Source: Mucilaginibacter gotjawali (GTDB lineage: Bacteria > Bacteroidota > Bacteroidia > Sphingobacteriales > Sphingobacteriaceae). From it: a DNA stretch of 64,000 bases. The notes under the pieces were generated by a model that saw only the letters and a list, made by a program, of their open reading frames with translations, was not told the DNA's origin and did no database searches. The stretch is from the NCBI RefSeq assembly GCF_002355435.1, contig NZ_AP017313.1, positions 1,054,001-1,118,000 of the forward strand, given 5' to 3'. Of this stretch, positions 16,548 to 25,064 are shown one piece after another. The position numbers and the translations under genes were made by a program. Numbering within the stretch: the stretch's first letter is position 1; every line of letters starts with the position of its first letter.

Positions 16548-19009
16548 ATGAAAAAACTTTTACTGCTGGCATTTTGCTGCTTTATGTGGGCCGGAATACG
16601 TGCCCAAACCACCCCACAAATGCTAACGGTGAAGGGAATCTCCATCGACTCGGCAGCCAACAAGCCACTGGGTTATGTTACTGTGGCACTGTATGATACC
16701 ACCTCGAAAAAATCAATAAAAGCGGGCCTTACCAAAGACGACGGCAGTTTTCAGTTAATAGCCCCGGCTGGTAAGGCTTACCAGCTGGTTTTGGCATCTA
16801 TCGGCTATAAAAACAAAACCATCAATATTTCCGGAAAAGATGCTGAACTGAATGTCGGGAAAGTATTTTTGCAGGCAGCAAGCAAGCAATTAAACGAAGT
16901 ATCAGTAACCGCTGTAAGGCCCATCATGAAACGGGAGGTTGACCGCATCAGTTACGACGTACAGGCCGATCCCGAAAGCAAGGCGCTCACCGCGCTGGAT
17001 ATGATGCGCAAGGTGCCGTTATTATCAGTTGATGCCAATGATAATATCAAACTAAAAGGTAATGGCAACTATAAGATCCTGGTAAATGGCAAAGAGTCGG
17101 CCCTCGTGGCCAAAAACCCATCGGATGTGTTACGTTCAATGCCGGCAACCAATATCGAAAGGATAGAGGTGATCACTACCCCGCCCGCGAAATACGATGC
17201 GGAGGGGCTGGCAGGCATCATTAACATTGTTACCAAAAAAAATGCCGACCAGGGCTATACCGCCAATATCAGCGGTCGGTACAACAGTATTTTTGGTCCG
17301 GGTCTTAACGTACAGGGAAGTGCCAAACAGGGTAAATTAGGCTTAACCATGTTTGCGGGCGGAAGCAATAATAATGCTTTTGTTGCCGGAAACAGTAATG
17401 TGCAGCAAATTTTTGGCGGCCAGAGCACAACCCAAACGGGTACGGGCAGTAACCAGTTTGGCCACCATTATGCTGAGGCGGAATTAAGCTACGAGATTGA
17501 CAGCCTTAATTTATTGACGGCCTCCTTCGAAGATTTTCACGGCAGGCAGAACCAAACCGGCAGCCTTTTTTCCAGTACTTTTAATAACGATGGTACGCTT
17601 TCCCAACAGTATCAGCAGCAAACATCCGGCTACAATACGTTCGGCGGCCTGGATGCTTCCATAAACTACCAGATCGGCTTTAAGCGCAACAAGGACCAGT
17701 TGTTAACCCTATCGTACAAATTCAACTTTTCGCCGGGCATAAACACCAGCAACAATACGTTTTCGCAAAGGGTAAATGATTACCAGAGCGACCTGCCCGA
17801 CTTTATGCAGTACAATAACCAGGGCGAAAGAGCGCATACCTTTCAGATTGACTATGCCCAGCCGTTTAAAATATTAACGCTTGAAGCAGGGCCAAGGCAA
17901 TCCTTAGGAATGACTTTAGCAACTTTAACAGGTCTGACCGCGACTCGGCAACAAATGTTTATGTTTTTAACCCGAGGTACACTGATGTTTTCAGTTACCA
18001 GCAAGATGTTTACAGCTTGTATAACTCGTACCAGTTTAAATTTGATAAATGGACAGCAAAAGCGGGTTTAAGGCTTGAGCACACGAGTATCAACGGCGAT
18101 TTTGCAACAGTTAACGCGACGATCAACCAGGGATATAATAACCTGATCCCGTCCGTATCCATACAGCGCAGTTTTAAAACCAGCAGCTACAACTTTGGGT
18201 TTACCCAGCGCATCCAGCGGCCGGGCATCTTTCAGTTAAACCCCTTTGTGGATACCTCTAACCCACTATTCATCAGCACAGGCAATCCCAACCTGCGGCC
18301 TGAACTAAACAATACCTTTGAATTGAACTACAGTAATTTTGCAGCAAGTTCATTTAACATTGGCCTTAGCTACCAGTTCTCCAATAATTCCATCCAGAAT
18401 GTGTCAAGCCTGAGGCGGGATACTGCAATCATCAACCCGCACGATACTACGTTTACTACATACCGCAACCTGGGCAGTAACAGTAGCCTCGGCCTTAATG
18501 TTAACACCAACTTAAATATTACCAAAAAACTTTCACTTAGCCTCAACGGGTTTATCACTAAAATATGGCTTCGCGGTACTTATAACGGGCAATTTTACCA
18601 AAACAGCGGTTTTACCGGCAACGCATTCGCCAACGCCGGTTACAAGTTCGACAACGGATTCAGGATCGGCATCGATGCCGGATTTTTTAGCGGGGATGTT
18701 AACCTGCAAGGGCATTCAAGCGCCTTTATTTATAATTCACTGGTGTTAACTAAAGAGTTTTTAAATAAAAAGGCAACCATTTCCCTGGTGGCAAACAACC
18801 CTGAGACCAAGTACCATAACAATACCTCTACTACCACAACTGCCCAATATTATCAATATTCCCTAAACCAGGATCCATACCGGACTTTTGCCGTTAGGTT
18901 TAGCTATAAGATAGGTAAACTAAACAGTGAGATCAAAAAGAACCAGCACGGCATTAATAACGATGATACCAAGGGCGGTGGCAAATCAGGCGGTGGTTCG
19001 GGAGGATAG
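16548..19009 (+). pseudogene. TonB-dependent receptor-like outer-membrane protein, frameshifted
   Basis: One gene read in two frames (16548-18071 and 18017-19009). Part one has a signal peptide (ending GIRAQ), a carboxypeptidase-regulatory-like beta domain (about 25-115) and a plug domain (RPIMKREVDRISYDV, VITTPPAKYDAEGLAGIINI). Part two has the OMP_b-brl_3 barrel (FNFGFTQRIQRPG-type, GNPNLRPELNN) and the family's Gly/Ser-rich end. The switch point is ggg at 17889-17891: adding one G gives continuous homologous sequence (LEAG then AKAILRNDF). So one base has been lost, or misread, and the barrel is missing if the sequence is right. The intact form would be about 820 residues; probably an OM glycan or peptide receptor. 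Confidence 0.85.
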
Positions 19010-19016
19010 CGTGTAG

Positions 19017-19158
19017 AACCAAGAGTCAAGAGCCAAGAGTCAAGAGTCAAGAAATGAGAGCCGGCAAGATTAAGGGAATGAAATTTTGCCTCAGGATTGT
19101 ACCTTTTTAAAGCTTTTTTCCGTCACTATTTTTTGTCTTGATTCCTGGCTCTTATCTT
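19017..19158. repeat. Intergenic word-repeat hairpin, word aagagtcaagagcc
   Basis: Arm one (about 19017-19053) repeats aagagtcaagagccaagagt; arm two (about 19134-19158) reads gtcttgattcctggctctta. It ends at the promoter region of the following gene. Confidence 0.7.
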
Positions 19159-19164
19159 TACCGC

Positions 19165-19509
19165 ATGAAAGTTTACGGCATCACCAATTGCAATACAGTA
19201 AAAAAAGCGCTCGACTGGCTAAAAGCCAATAAAGTAGATTATGAGTTTCACGACTTTAAAAAGCTGGGCATCAGCGCCGAAAAGCTGCACGAGTGGGATA
19301 GCAAAGCCGGTTACGAAAAGTTTATGAACAAACAGGGCCTCACCTGGAAGGAACTTGCCCCGGAAGTAAAGGAAAGCATCAAAACCAAAGAAGACGCGCT
19401 AAAACTCCTGCAGCAAAAAACCAGCATGATCAAACGCCCGGTAATTGAAAAAGATGGCTTTTTGTTTTTTGGGTTTGATGAAGGGGCCTGCGGCCAGTTA
19501 ATTAGGTGA
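19165..19509 (+). CDS. ArsC/Spx family protein (YffB-type arsenate reductase-like)
   Basis: 114 residues from ATG 19165 (MKVYGITNCNTVKKALDWLK); an in-frame ATT/ATG-like extension upstream lies in the promoter. Thioredoxin-fold ArsC/Spx family: the N-terminal Cys9 in GITNCNT, FHDFKKLGIS, WKELAPEV and the cis-Pro-type MIKRPVIEKDGFLFFGFDE. The lack of a second N-terminal Cys and the small size fit the YffB group, whose members are thiol-dependent reductase-like proteins of uncertain substrate. A near-consensus TATCTTTA lies about 4 bases before the start, suggesting a leaderless mRNA. Confidence 0.88.
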   Translation: MKVYGITNCNTVKKALDWLKANKVDYEFHDFKKLGISAEKLHEWDSKAGYEKFMNKQGLTWKELAPEVKESIKTKEDALKLLQQKTSMIKRPVIEKDGFLFFGFDEGACGQLIR

Positions 19510-19598
19510 GGGGTTGACTAGGTTGATTAAGTTAGTTCCCCGTTTTAACTTAATCAACTCAATCCAACTTATTCAACCTAATCAACCCACCCACGTAA
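19507..19598. repeat. Intergenic word-repeat hairpin, word gttgattaagtt
   Basis: Arm one ggttgactaggttgattaag (19513-19540); arm two ttaatcaactcaatccaac and cctaatcaaccc (19551-19590). Shares its word with 4881-5012. Confidence 0.8.
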
Positions 19599-19674
19599 CA
19601 ATTATTTTACCTGCCGGGCCATTTCCCTAAATTATCCTATACTTGCTTTTTGTAACTGACCAAATTATTTAACA

Positions 19675-21660
19675 ATGAAATTAAACCTGATTGCCGGATT
19701 TGCACTGGCTTTTTTGACGGTGGCTAGTGTTACCCATGCACAGGATGCGGCTAAACCGGCCCAGCCAACTACTAATTATGATTACCACGAAACTTTCGGT
19801 CCGCCGTTTTATACCAAAAACGGCACAGAATACCGGGCGGCAAACGGTGAGCCGGGCCCCAAATACTGGCAAAACCGCGCCGATTACCAGATAGCGGCTA
19901 CCCTTAACGAGGATGCAAATCAAATTACCGGCTCCGAAGTTTTAACTTATACCAACAACAGCCCCCAAAAACTGGGTTATTTATGGATGAACCTGGAGCA
20001 AAACCTTTTTAAACTTGACTCGAGGGGAACAGCCATTGTGCCGCCAACAGGCAGCCGTAACTGGGGCCGCGGGCAGGATTTTGATGCCGGTTTTAAAATA
20101 AAATCCATCAAACTTATAGGCGCGAAAGGGGCCGAAACCGATGTTAAATATTCGGTATCAGACACCCGGATGCAGCTTTTTTTACCAAAAGAAGTTACTG
20201 CGGACGGTGGTGTTGTAAAATTGAAAATTGACTATTCTTTCGTATCGCCTGATTACGGGTCGGACCGTATGGGCATCCAGCAAACCAAAAACGGAAAGAT
20301 CTTCCAGGTGGCGCAGTGGTACCCGCGCATGTGCGTATATGATGATGTGTCCGGCTGGAATACTATTCCTTATACCGGCCCGGGTGAATTTTACCTGGAA
20401 TACGGCGATTTCGACCTGAAAATTACCGCGCCTGCAAAAGATATTGTAGTAGCATCCGGGCAATTACTAAACCCGCAGGAAGTTTATACGCCTGAGCAAT
20501 TAAAACGTTGGGAAGCAGCGGAGAATAGCGAAAAAACAGTTGTGATCAGAACAGCGGATGAAGTTACCGATCCGAAATCGCGCCCGGCCGGCAAAACCGA
20601 ATTGACCTGGCACTTTGTGATCAAAAATGCCCGCGATGCCTCATGGGGCGCTTCTGCTTCGTTTATAGTTGATGCCGCCAAAATGGACCTGCCAAGCGGT
20701 AAAAAGGCAATGGCCATTTCAGCCTACCCTGTAGAGAGCGATGGCAACGACGCCTATGGCCGGTCGACCGAATATGTTAAAAAATCGATAGAATTTAACT
20801 CGGCCAAATGGTTTGAGTTCCCTTACCCAAATGCTACAGTCGTTGCAGGGATCACCGGCGGGATGGAATACCCGGGCATCGTTTTCTGCGGATACAAGGC
20901 CAGGAAAGCAAGTTTATGGAGCGTTAACGACCATGAATTTGGCCACACGTGGTTCCCGATGATCGTAGGTTCAAACGAACGCCTGTATGGCTGGATGGAC
21001 GAAGGTTTTAATACGTTCATCAATACGCTGTCAACAGCCGATTTTAATAATGGCGAGTACAAAAACAAAAGGGGTAATGATATGCACCGGATGGCGGGAA
21101 TAGTAACAAATCCGGCCCTGGAGCCTATTTTAAGTCAGCCCGCTAATTTAAAAGAAAAAAATACCGGCATCCTTTTATACTTTAAACCTAGCCTGGGCTT
21201 AACCATGCTGCGCGAGCAAATTTTAGGCCCGGAACGTTTTGATTTTGCTTTCAGGAACTATATTGACAAATGGGCATTTAAACACCCCACACCCGATGAC
21301 TTTTTCCGCTCGATGGAAAACGCAGCTGGAGAGAACCTGCAGTGGTTCTGGCGCGGCTGGTTTTTGAACAACTGGCAGCTGGATGTGGCCGTTCGTGACG
21401 TGAAATATGTGAGCGACACCCCTTCAAAAGGATCCATCATCACAATTGATAACCTGCAGAAAATGGCGATGCCTGTGATCCTCGAAATTAAAACCACCAG
21501 CGGCAAAGTAAGCAGGATAACCCTGCCGGTAGAGATTTGGGAACGCAACAGCACGTGGACATTCAATTATCCTTCTACAGAAGAAATTGAATCGGTTACT
21601 TACGATCCTGACAAGGTTTTACCGGATATTAACCCGGATAATAATGTTTGGAAGAAATAG
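19675..21660 (+). CDS. Secreted M1-family metallopeptidase
   Basis: 661 residues with a signal peptide (about 1-23, ending THAQD). N-terminal beta domain of the M1 aminopeptidase fold, then the catalytic zinc motif HEFGH (420-424) with the second glutamate at 443 in WMDEGF, exactly the HExxH-18-E spacing, and [10 protein letters not shown] in place of the GAMEN-type substrate loop. Likely a periplasmic or surface aminopeptidase in peptide scavenging. The near-consensus TATACTTG (about 19639) may be its promoter. Single-gene unit between two word-repeat hairpins. Confidence 0.93.
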   Translation: MKLNLIAGFALAFLTVASVTHAQDAAKPAQPTTNYDYHETFGPPFYTKNGTEYRAANGEPGPKYWQNRADYQIAATLNEDANQITGSEVLTYTNNSPQKLGYLWMNLEQNLFKLDSRGTAIVPPTGSRNWGRGQDFDAGFKIKSIKLIGAKGAETDVKYSVSDTRMQLFLPKEVTADGGVVKLKIDYSFVSPDYGSDRMGIQQTKNGKIFQVAQWYPRMCVYDDVSGWNTIPYTGPGEFYLEYGDFDLKITAPAKDIVVASGQLLNPQEVYTPEQLKRWEAAENSEKTVVIRTADEVTDPKSRPAGKTELTWHFVIKNARDASWGASASFIVDAAKMDLPSGKKAMAISAYPVESDGNDAYGRSTEYVKKSIEFNSAKWFEFPYPNATVVAGITGGMEYPGIVFCGYKARKASLWSVNDHEFGHTWFPMIVGSNERLYGWMDEGFNTFINTLSTADFNNGEYKNKRGNDMHRMAGIVTNPALEPILSQPANLKEKNTGILLYFKPSLGLTMLREQILGPERFDFAFRNYIDKWAFKHPTPDDFFRSMENAAGENLQWFWRGWFLNNWQLDVAVRDVKYVSDTPSKGSIITIDNLQKMAMPVILEIKTTSGKVSRITLPVEIWERNSTWTFNYPSTEEIESVTYDPDKVLPDINPDNNVWKK

Positions 21661-21750
21661 AGGTTAGTGATTGGAGGTTAGAGATTAGAGGTTAGTTGTT
21701 TTAATGTAAAGAAACATTGCTAACCTCCAATCGATAACCTCTAATCTTTA
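21661..21750. repeat. Intergenic word-repeat hairpin, word ggttagagattag
   Basis: Arm one (21661-21697) repeats gaggttagagattagaggtt; arm two (21719-21747) reads gctaacctccaatcgataac and ctctaatc. Related words occur at 36355, 60444 and 62848. Confidence 0.8.
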
Positions 21751-21808
21751 AAAAACAAAACTATTTCTCACTAAAAAGAGTTAAATTAACAGGATAATTC
21801 TCTACCCC

Positions 21809-22495
21809 ATGAAAAAGATCTGCTTGTTAACTGCCATGCTATTTAGCCTGGCTTTTTTTGTTAAAGCCCAAACCACTTTAAAGGGCACTGTTTACGAAAA
21901 CGGAAGCAATATCCGCCTCGATAATGTATTTATTCACGATAAAAATAATAAGCAATACACCATAGCGGATAAAAATGGCAACTTCGAGATCAAAACAGAG
22001 GCCGGCCACCTGCTGATCTTTGATTCTCCGGGTTATGTTTCAGATACCCTTTATGTGGTAGACCTTACGCCCAAAAAGATCAGCCTGGTAGTTAAAACCA
22101 TTGCCTTGCGCGAGGTAAATATCAGCTCAACCCGCCAGATGTTTGATCCGCACAAGGAATATCCCGAAATATATGAGAAGAGCAAGGTTTATATCATGTC
22201 GCCATCATCCTGGTTCAGTAAAGAAGGTAAGGATGCACGCCGGCTAAAAAAATATTTTGTAAAGGAAGAACAGGAACGCCATATTGATGCCGTATTTACA
22301 CGGGCTTACGTAGGCAGCATTGTGCCGCTGAAAGGGCAGGAGTTGGAGAACTTTATGACGATTTACCGGCCCAGCTACGCATTTGTAACCAATAATAACG
22401 GCCCGTCAATGGCGGCTTATATCAATGACAGTTACAAGAAATACATGGCATTGCCACCTGAGAAACGCGTTTTGCAAAAGTTGAGTGATCACTAG
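21809..22495 (+). CDS. Secreted protein with carboxypeptidase-like regulatory domain
   Basis: 228 residues: signal peptide (about 1-20, ending FVKAQ), then a CarbopepD_reg_2 beta sandwich (TTLKGTVYENGSNIRLDNVF to about residue 100, including the typical ALREVNIS) and a C-terminal helical region of unknown fold (YPEIYEKSKVYIMSPSSWFS onward). Such proteins are common in the Bacteroidota envelope and may bind peptides or partners of TonB-type systems. No catalytic residues are recognised. Confidence 0.75.
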   Translation: MKKICLLTAMLFSLAFFVKAQTTLKGTVYENGSNIRLDNVFIHDKNNKQYTIADKNGNFEIKTEAGHLLIFDSPGYVSDTLYVVDLTPKKISLVVKTIALREVNISSTRQMFDPHKEYPEIYEKSKVYIMSPSSWFSKEGKDARRLKKYFVKEEQERHIDAVFTRAYVGSIVPLKGQELENFMTIYRPSYAFVTNNNGPSMAAYINDSYKKYMALPPEKRVLQKLSDH

Positions 22496-22538
22496 CCCGA
22501 GCCTGTTAAATAACCTGGTTGCAGTTCAAAAATAGCAA

Positions 22539-22922
22539 ATGAAAATCCTCCTGACAAATTGGATAAATATTTGCGGACTGTTTATAACGACCTTTTTTAC
22601 CTGTGTTATAATTTCGCTTAATTCGGATTCGTCTCCCAATTTCATCCAGGCAATCCTGGCATCATTATTTTCTGTTTGCTTATACGGGATGATCTTTTGG
22701 GGGTTATTTGTAGTGCTGATTGTTTTTCTCGACTTGATCTTGGTCGTATATAACCAAAACTACCTGACTTTAAAGCTATTGATCGAATGGTTTTTAATAA
22801 GCAGCCCTTTTGTATATTGGTTTTTTAAGTATAATGAATGGATATTTGCGGTAGTGGTTGCGTCTTTTCTGATAACGCAGTTGATGCGGAAAAGGTTGAT
22901 AGTAAAAGTAATTGGCGCTTAA
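22539..22922 (+). CDS. Small multipass membrane protein, unknown function
   Basis: 127 residues with about four hydrophobic segments (ICGLFITTFFTCVIIS, ASLFSVCLYGMIFWG, LIVFLDLILVV, WIFAVVVASFL) and no conserved motif that I recognise. It starts 43 bases after the previous gene and may share its transcript. The 3' end abuts a repeat hairpin. Confidence 0.55.
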   Translation: MKILLTNWINICGLFITTFFTCVIISLNSDSSPNFIQAILASLFSVCLYGMIFWGLFVVLIVFLDLILVVYNQNYLTLKLLIEWFLISSPFVYWFFKYNEWIFAVVVASFLITQLMRKRLIVKVIGA

Positions 22923-22933
22923 ACTATATGTTT

Positions 22934-23042
22934 TTTTGTCATTTCGAACGAAAGAGAGAAATCTTATACAACTGATATTACCGCCTGCACAGTCCGGATG
23001 CAAAGCGTATAAGATTTCTCCCTACGGTCGAAATGACAATGG
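22934..23042. repeat. Large inverted repeat, gtcatttcga..agagaaatct type
   Basis: Arm one ttgtcatttcgaacgaaaga followed by gagaaatcttata (about 22934-22968); arm two tataagatttctccctacgg followed by tcgaaatgacaat (about 23009-23042). This MITE-like long hairpin between convergent genes resembles intergenic repeats I remember as abundant in Sphingobacteriales. Confidence 0.85.
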
Positions 23043-23095
23043 GTTTATAATTCCGCAATCGGCATTCCGCAATCCGCATTTGCTTAAATCCGAAA

Positions 23096-24850
23096 TCAAA
23101 GCACCTCTTTCCATGTACTGCTATCCTTCAGCATCACTTCGCGCAGCAGCCTTACCTGCGGCATGCCATGGTTCAGCACTTCATCGTGAAATTTTTTGAG
23201 GCTGAAATTGGCGCCTTCCTGTTTTTGGTAATCCGTACGCAGTTTCAGTATCTCCAGTTTGCCAATGGTATAAAACAAATAGCCGGGATCAAAGGTGCCG
23301 CGCAGGGCCTCCTGGTACGATGGTTTTTGGCCCTGGTACCAGTTATCCATAAAAAATTTGGTAGCAGCGTCAAGCTTCATGCCCTGGCAATGAGTTTTTA
23401 TAGAAACGCACAGCCGGCAAAGGCGCAACAGTGCATCGCCTGCCTGGGCCAGGCGGTATTTAGCTGCCAGTACCGTATCTCCGTTGTGGCCATAGCCCGC
23501 ATCGGCCATCATTTGTTCACAGTAGTGTGCCCATCCTTCAACATAGGCATAGCTGCCAAAGATCTTTTCAATCCGTGTGGCATCCGAAGCATTTAAATGC
23601 AAAAACTGGGTATAGTGGCCCGGGTAAGCTTCGTGTATGGTCACATTATCTGTGGTATAATAATCAAACTGGCGCAGCCAGTCTTCTTTTTGCTGTGCCG
23701 TCCATTTAGCATCAACCGGGGTTACATAATAAAAAGCTTCTGTTGCTTTCGTTTCAAACGGACCGGGGTCATCATTTGAAGCCGTGCTGGTGGCCCGTGC
23801 GTATTGCGGCGTTTCGGTCACTTTTAAATTTACGGTGGCCGGCATGGTCACAATGTTTTTATCTGTCAAAAACTTGCGGATGGCTTCCACATTTTTCTTC
23901 ACATCGGGTATCAGGTTTTCGGCAGTGGGGTGGTCCTTTTGCAGGTCGTGGTACACATCAACAGGTTTTTTATTTGGGTTGATCGTTTTGGCAGCAGCAT
24001 TAAACACATCCTGTTGATGTTTAAGTTCTGCGAGGCCAATGGCCAGTATTTTTTCGGGCGATATGGTCAATCCCTCGCTGTACAGCAGCATTTTTTTATA
24101 GCTGGCTTCGCCAAGGGCGTAGTTGTTATTGGCTTTAGGCAATTTTTCCTTTTTTAGCCAGGCTGCATAGGCGTTGATGGCATCAATGGCGGTTTTATTG
24201 GCCGCATTAAAGGCTTTCATCAGTGTGTCGTTCTTCACATCTTTAAGGGCCACTTTCAGGTCACCCGCTAAAAACTCCGTGGTACCCTGGGCTATTTGTA
24301 TGGCTGTTTCAACGTAGGGTTTTGCAAGGGTGTCCTTTAAATTCTCTTTTGCTGCCGCGAAAACTTTCGTCGCATTTTTTTCAATAGCGATGATAGAACT
24401 TATCCGCTCCTCGATAGGGGCGAAGTCGCGTTTGATATAGATGCTCACATCCACTGCTTCGGCATACGTCATGGGATTTTTGTTATAGGCGCCCATATCC
24501 TCAAAATTCAGAATCTCGTTTTTGATGGCCGAGCGTAATATGCGGTAATCATAAAACATTTTAGGGCTCAGGCTGGTAGTGTCTGTAGCGCCCAGTTTTT
24601 GGTCGTAATCTTTTAAGCGGTCCAGTTCTTTGCCCAATGATTCCTTGCCCAGGTCCGTTACTTTCCCGTCGTATTGGTGATAGCCGAGCGCAACGCCATT
24701 GCCTGGGCGCCAGTTGAGATAACCCAGCAGGAAATCATCCGAAAGTTTTTGAAAGGCGGCATCGCCGGATATTTTGGGTTGTGTGGTTTTTGTTTGCTGG
24801 CAACTGAAAAGTGCAGCTATGGGGATGAACAGGAAGCTTATTTTTTTCAT
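23096..24850 (-). CDS. DUF885-family lipoprotein, putative zinc peptidase
   Basis: 584 residues. N-terminal lipoprotein signal (IPIAALFSC, Cys17), then an all-helical DUF885 domain. The family's signature TIHEAYPGHYTQ is present with HEAYPGH at 406-412, which resembles an M32/HExxH-like metal site, followed by EGWAHYCEQMM. Probably a periplasmic dipeptidyl or carboxypeptidase-like enzyme attached to a membrane; the reaction is not established for most members. Convergent with the upstream genes and divergent from the XrtN locus. Confidence 0.85.
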   Translation of the reverse strand: MKKISFLFIPIAALFSCQQTKTTQPKISGDAAFQKLSDDFLLGYLNWRPGNGVALGYHQYDGKVTDLGKESLGKELDRLKDYDQKLGATDTTSLSPKMFYDYRILRSAIKNEILNFEDMGAYNKNPMTYAEAVDVSIYIKRDFAPIEERISSIIAIEKNATKVFAAAKENLKDTLAKPYVETAIQIAQGTTEFLAGDLKVALKDVKNDTLMKAFNAANKTAIDAINAYAAWLKKEKLPKANNNYALGEASYKKMLLYSEGLTISPEKILAIGLAELKHQQDVFNAAAKTINPNKKPVDVYHDLQKDHPTAENLIPDVKKNVEAIRKFLTDKNIVTMPATVNLKVTETPQYARATSTASNDDPGPFETKATEAFYYVTPVDAKWTAQQKEDWLRQFDYYTTDNVTIHEAYPGHYTQFLHLNASDATRIEKIFGSYAYVEGWAHYCEQMMADAGYGHNGDTVLAAKYRLAQAGDALLRLCRLCVSIKTHCQGMKLDAATKFFMDNWYQGQKPSYQEALRGTFDPGYLFYTIGKLEILKLRTDYQKQEGANFSLKKFHDEVLNHGMPQVRLLREVMLKDSSTWKEVL

Positions 24851-24964
24851 TTGTGGGTCAGTTGTAAAAACCTAAGGTAGGACATAAAAGCCATTTGGGC
24901 AAATTGCCTTTGTTTATGAAGATTTATTTCGCCGAAAGTTTGCAAGTATAAAATGCGTTTATTT

Positions 24965-24981
24965 ACTTTGTAGTTCAAAGT
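24965..24981. promoter_or_regulatory. Operator copy 1, ACTTTG-N5-CAAAGT
   Basis: Perfect 6-base inverted repeat actttg tagtt caaagt. The same arms with the same 5-base spacer recur at 25032-25048, 67 bases apart, in the divergent region between the DUF885 gene and the XrtN locus. It probably binds a dimeric repressor or activator. Confidence 0.65.
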
Positions 24982-25031
24982 ACTTTTATTCAAATAGACA
25001 ATCCGCCTTGCGCAGTTTTTTTGATATAATC

Positions 25032-25048
25032 ACTTTGAAATGCAAAGT
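25032..25048. promoter_or_regulatory. Operator copy 2, ACTTTG-N5-CAAAGT
   Basis: actttg aaatg caaagt, 16 bases before the start of the VIT-domain gene. Both copies are followed by acttt, extending the match. Confidence 0.65.
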
Positions 25049-25064
25049 ACTTTAATTAAAAAAT

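Noticed and set aside
22912..23199. 95-codon ORF between convergent genes
   Set aside because: Lies over the large inverted repeat and the end of the DUF885 gene.
23168..24157. Several plus-strand ORFs of 60-140 codons
   Set aside because: All are opposite-strand shadows of the DUF885 gene, which has signal peptide and family motifs.
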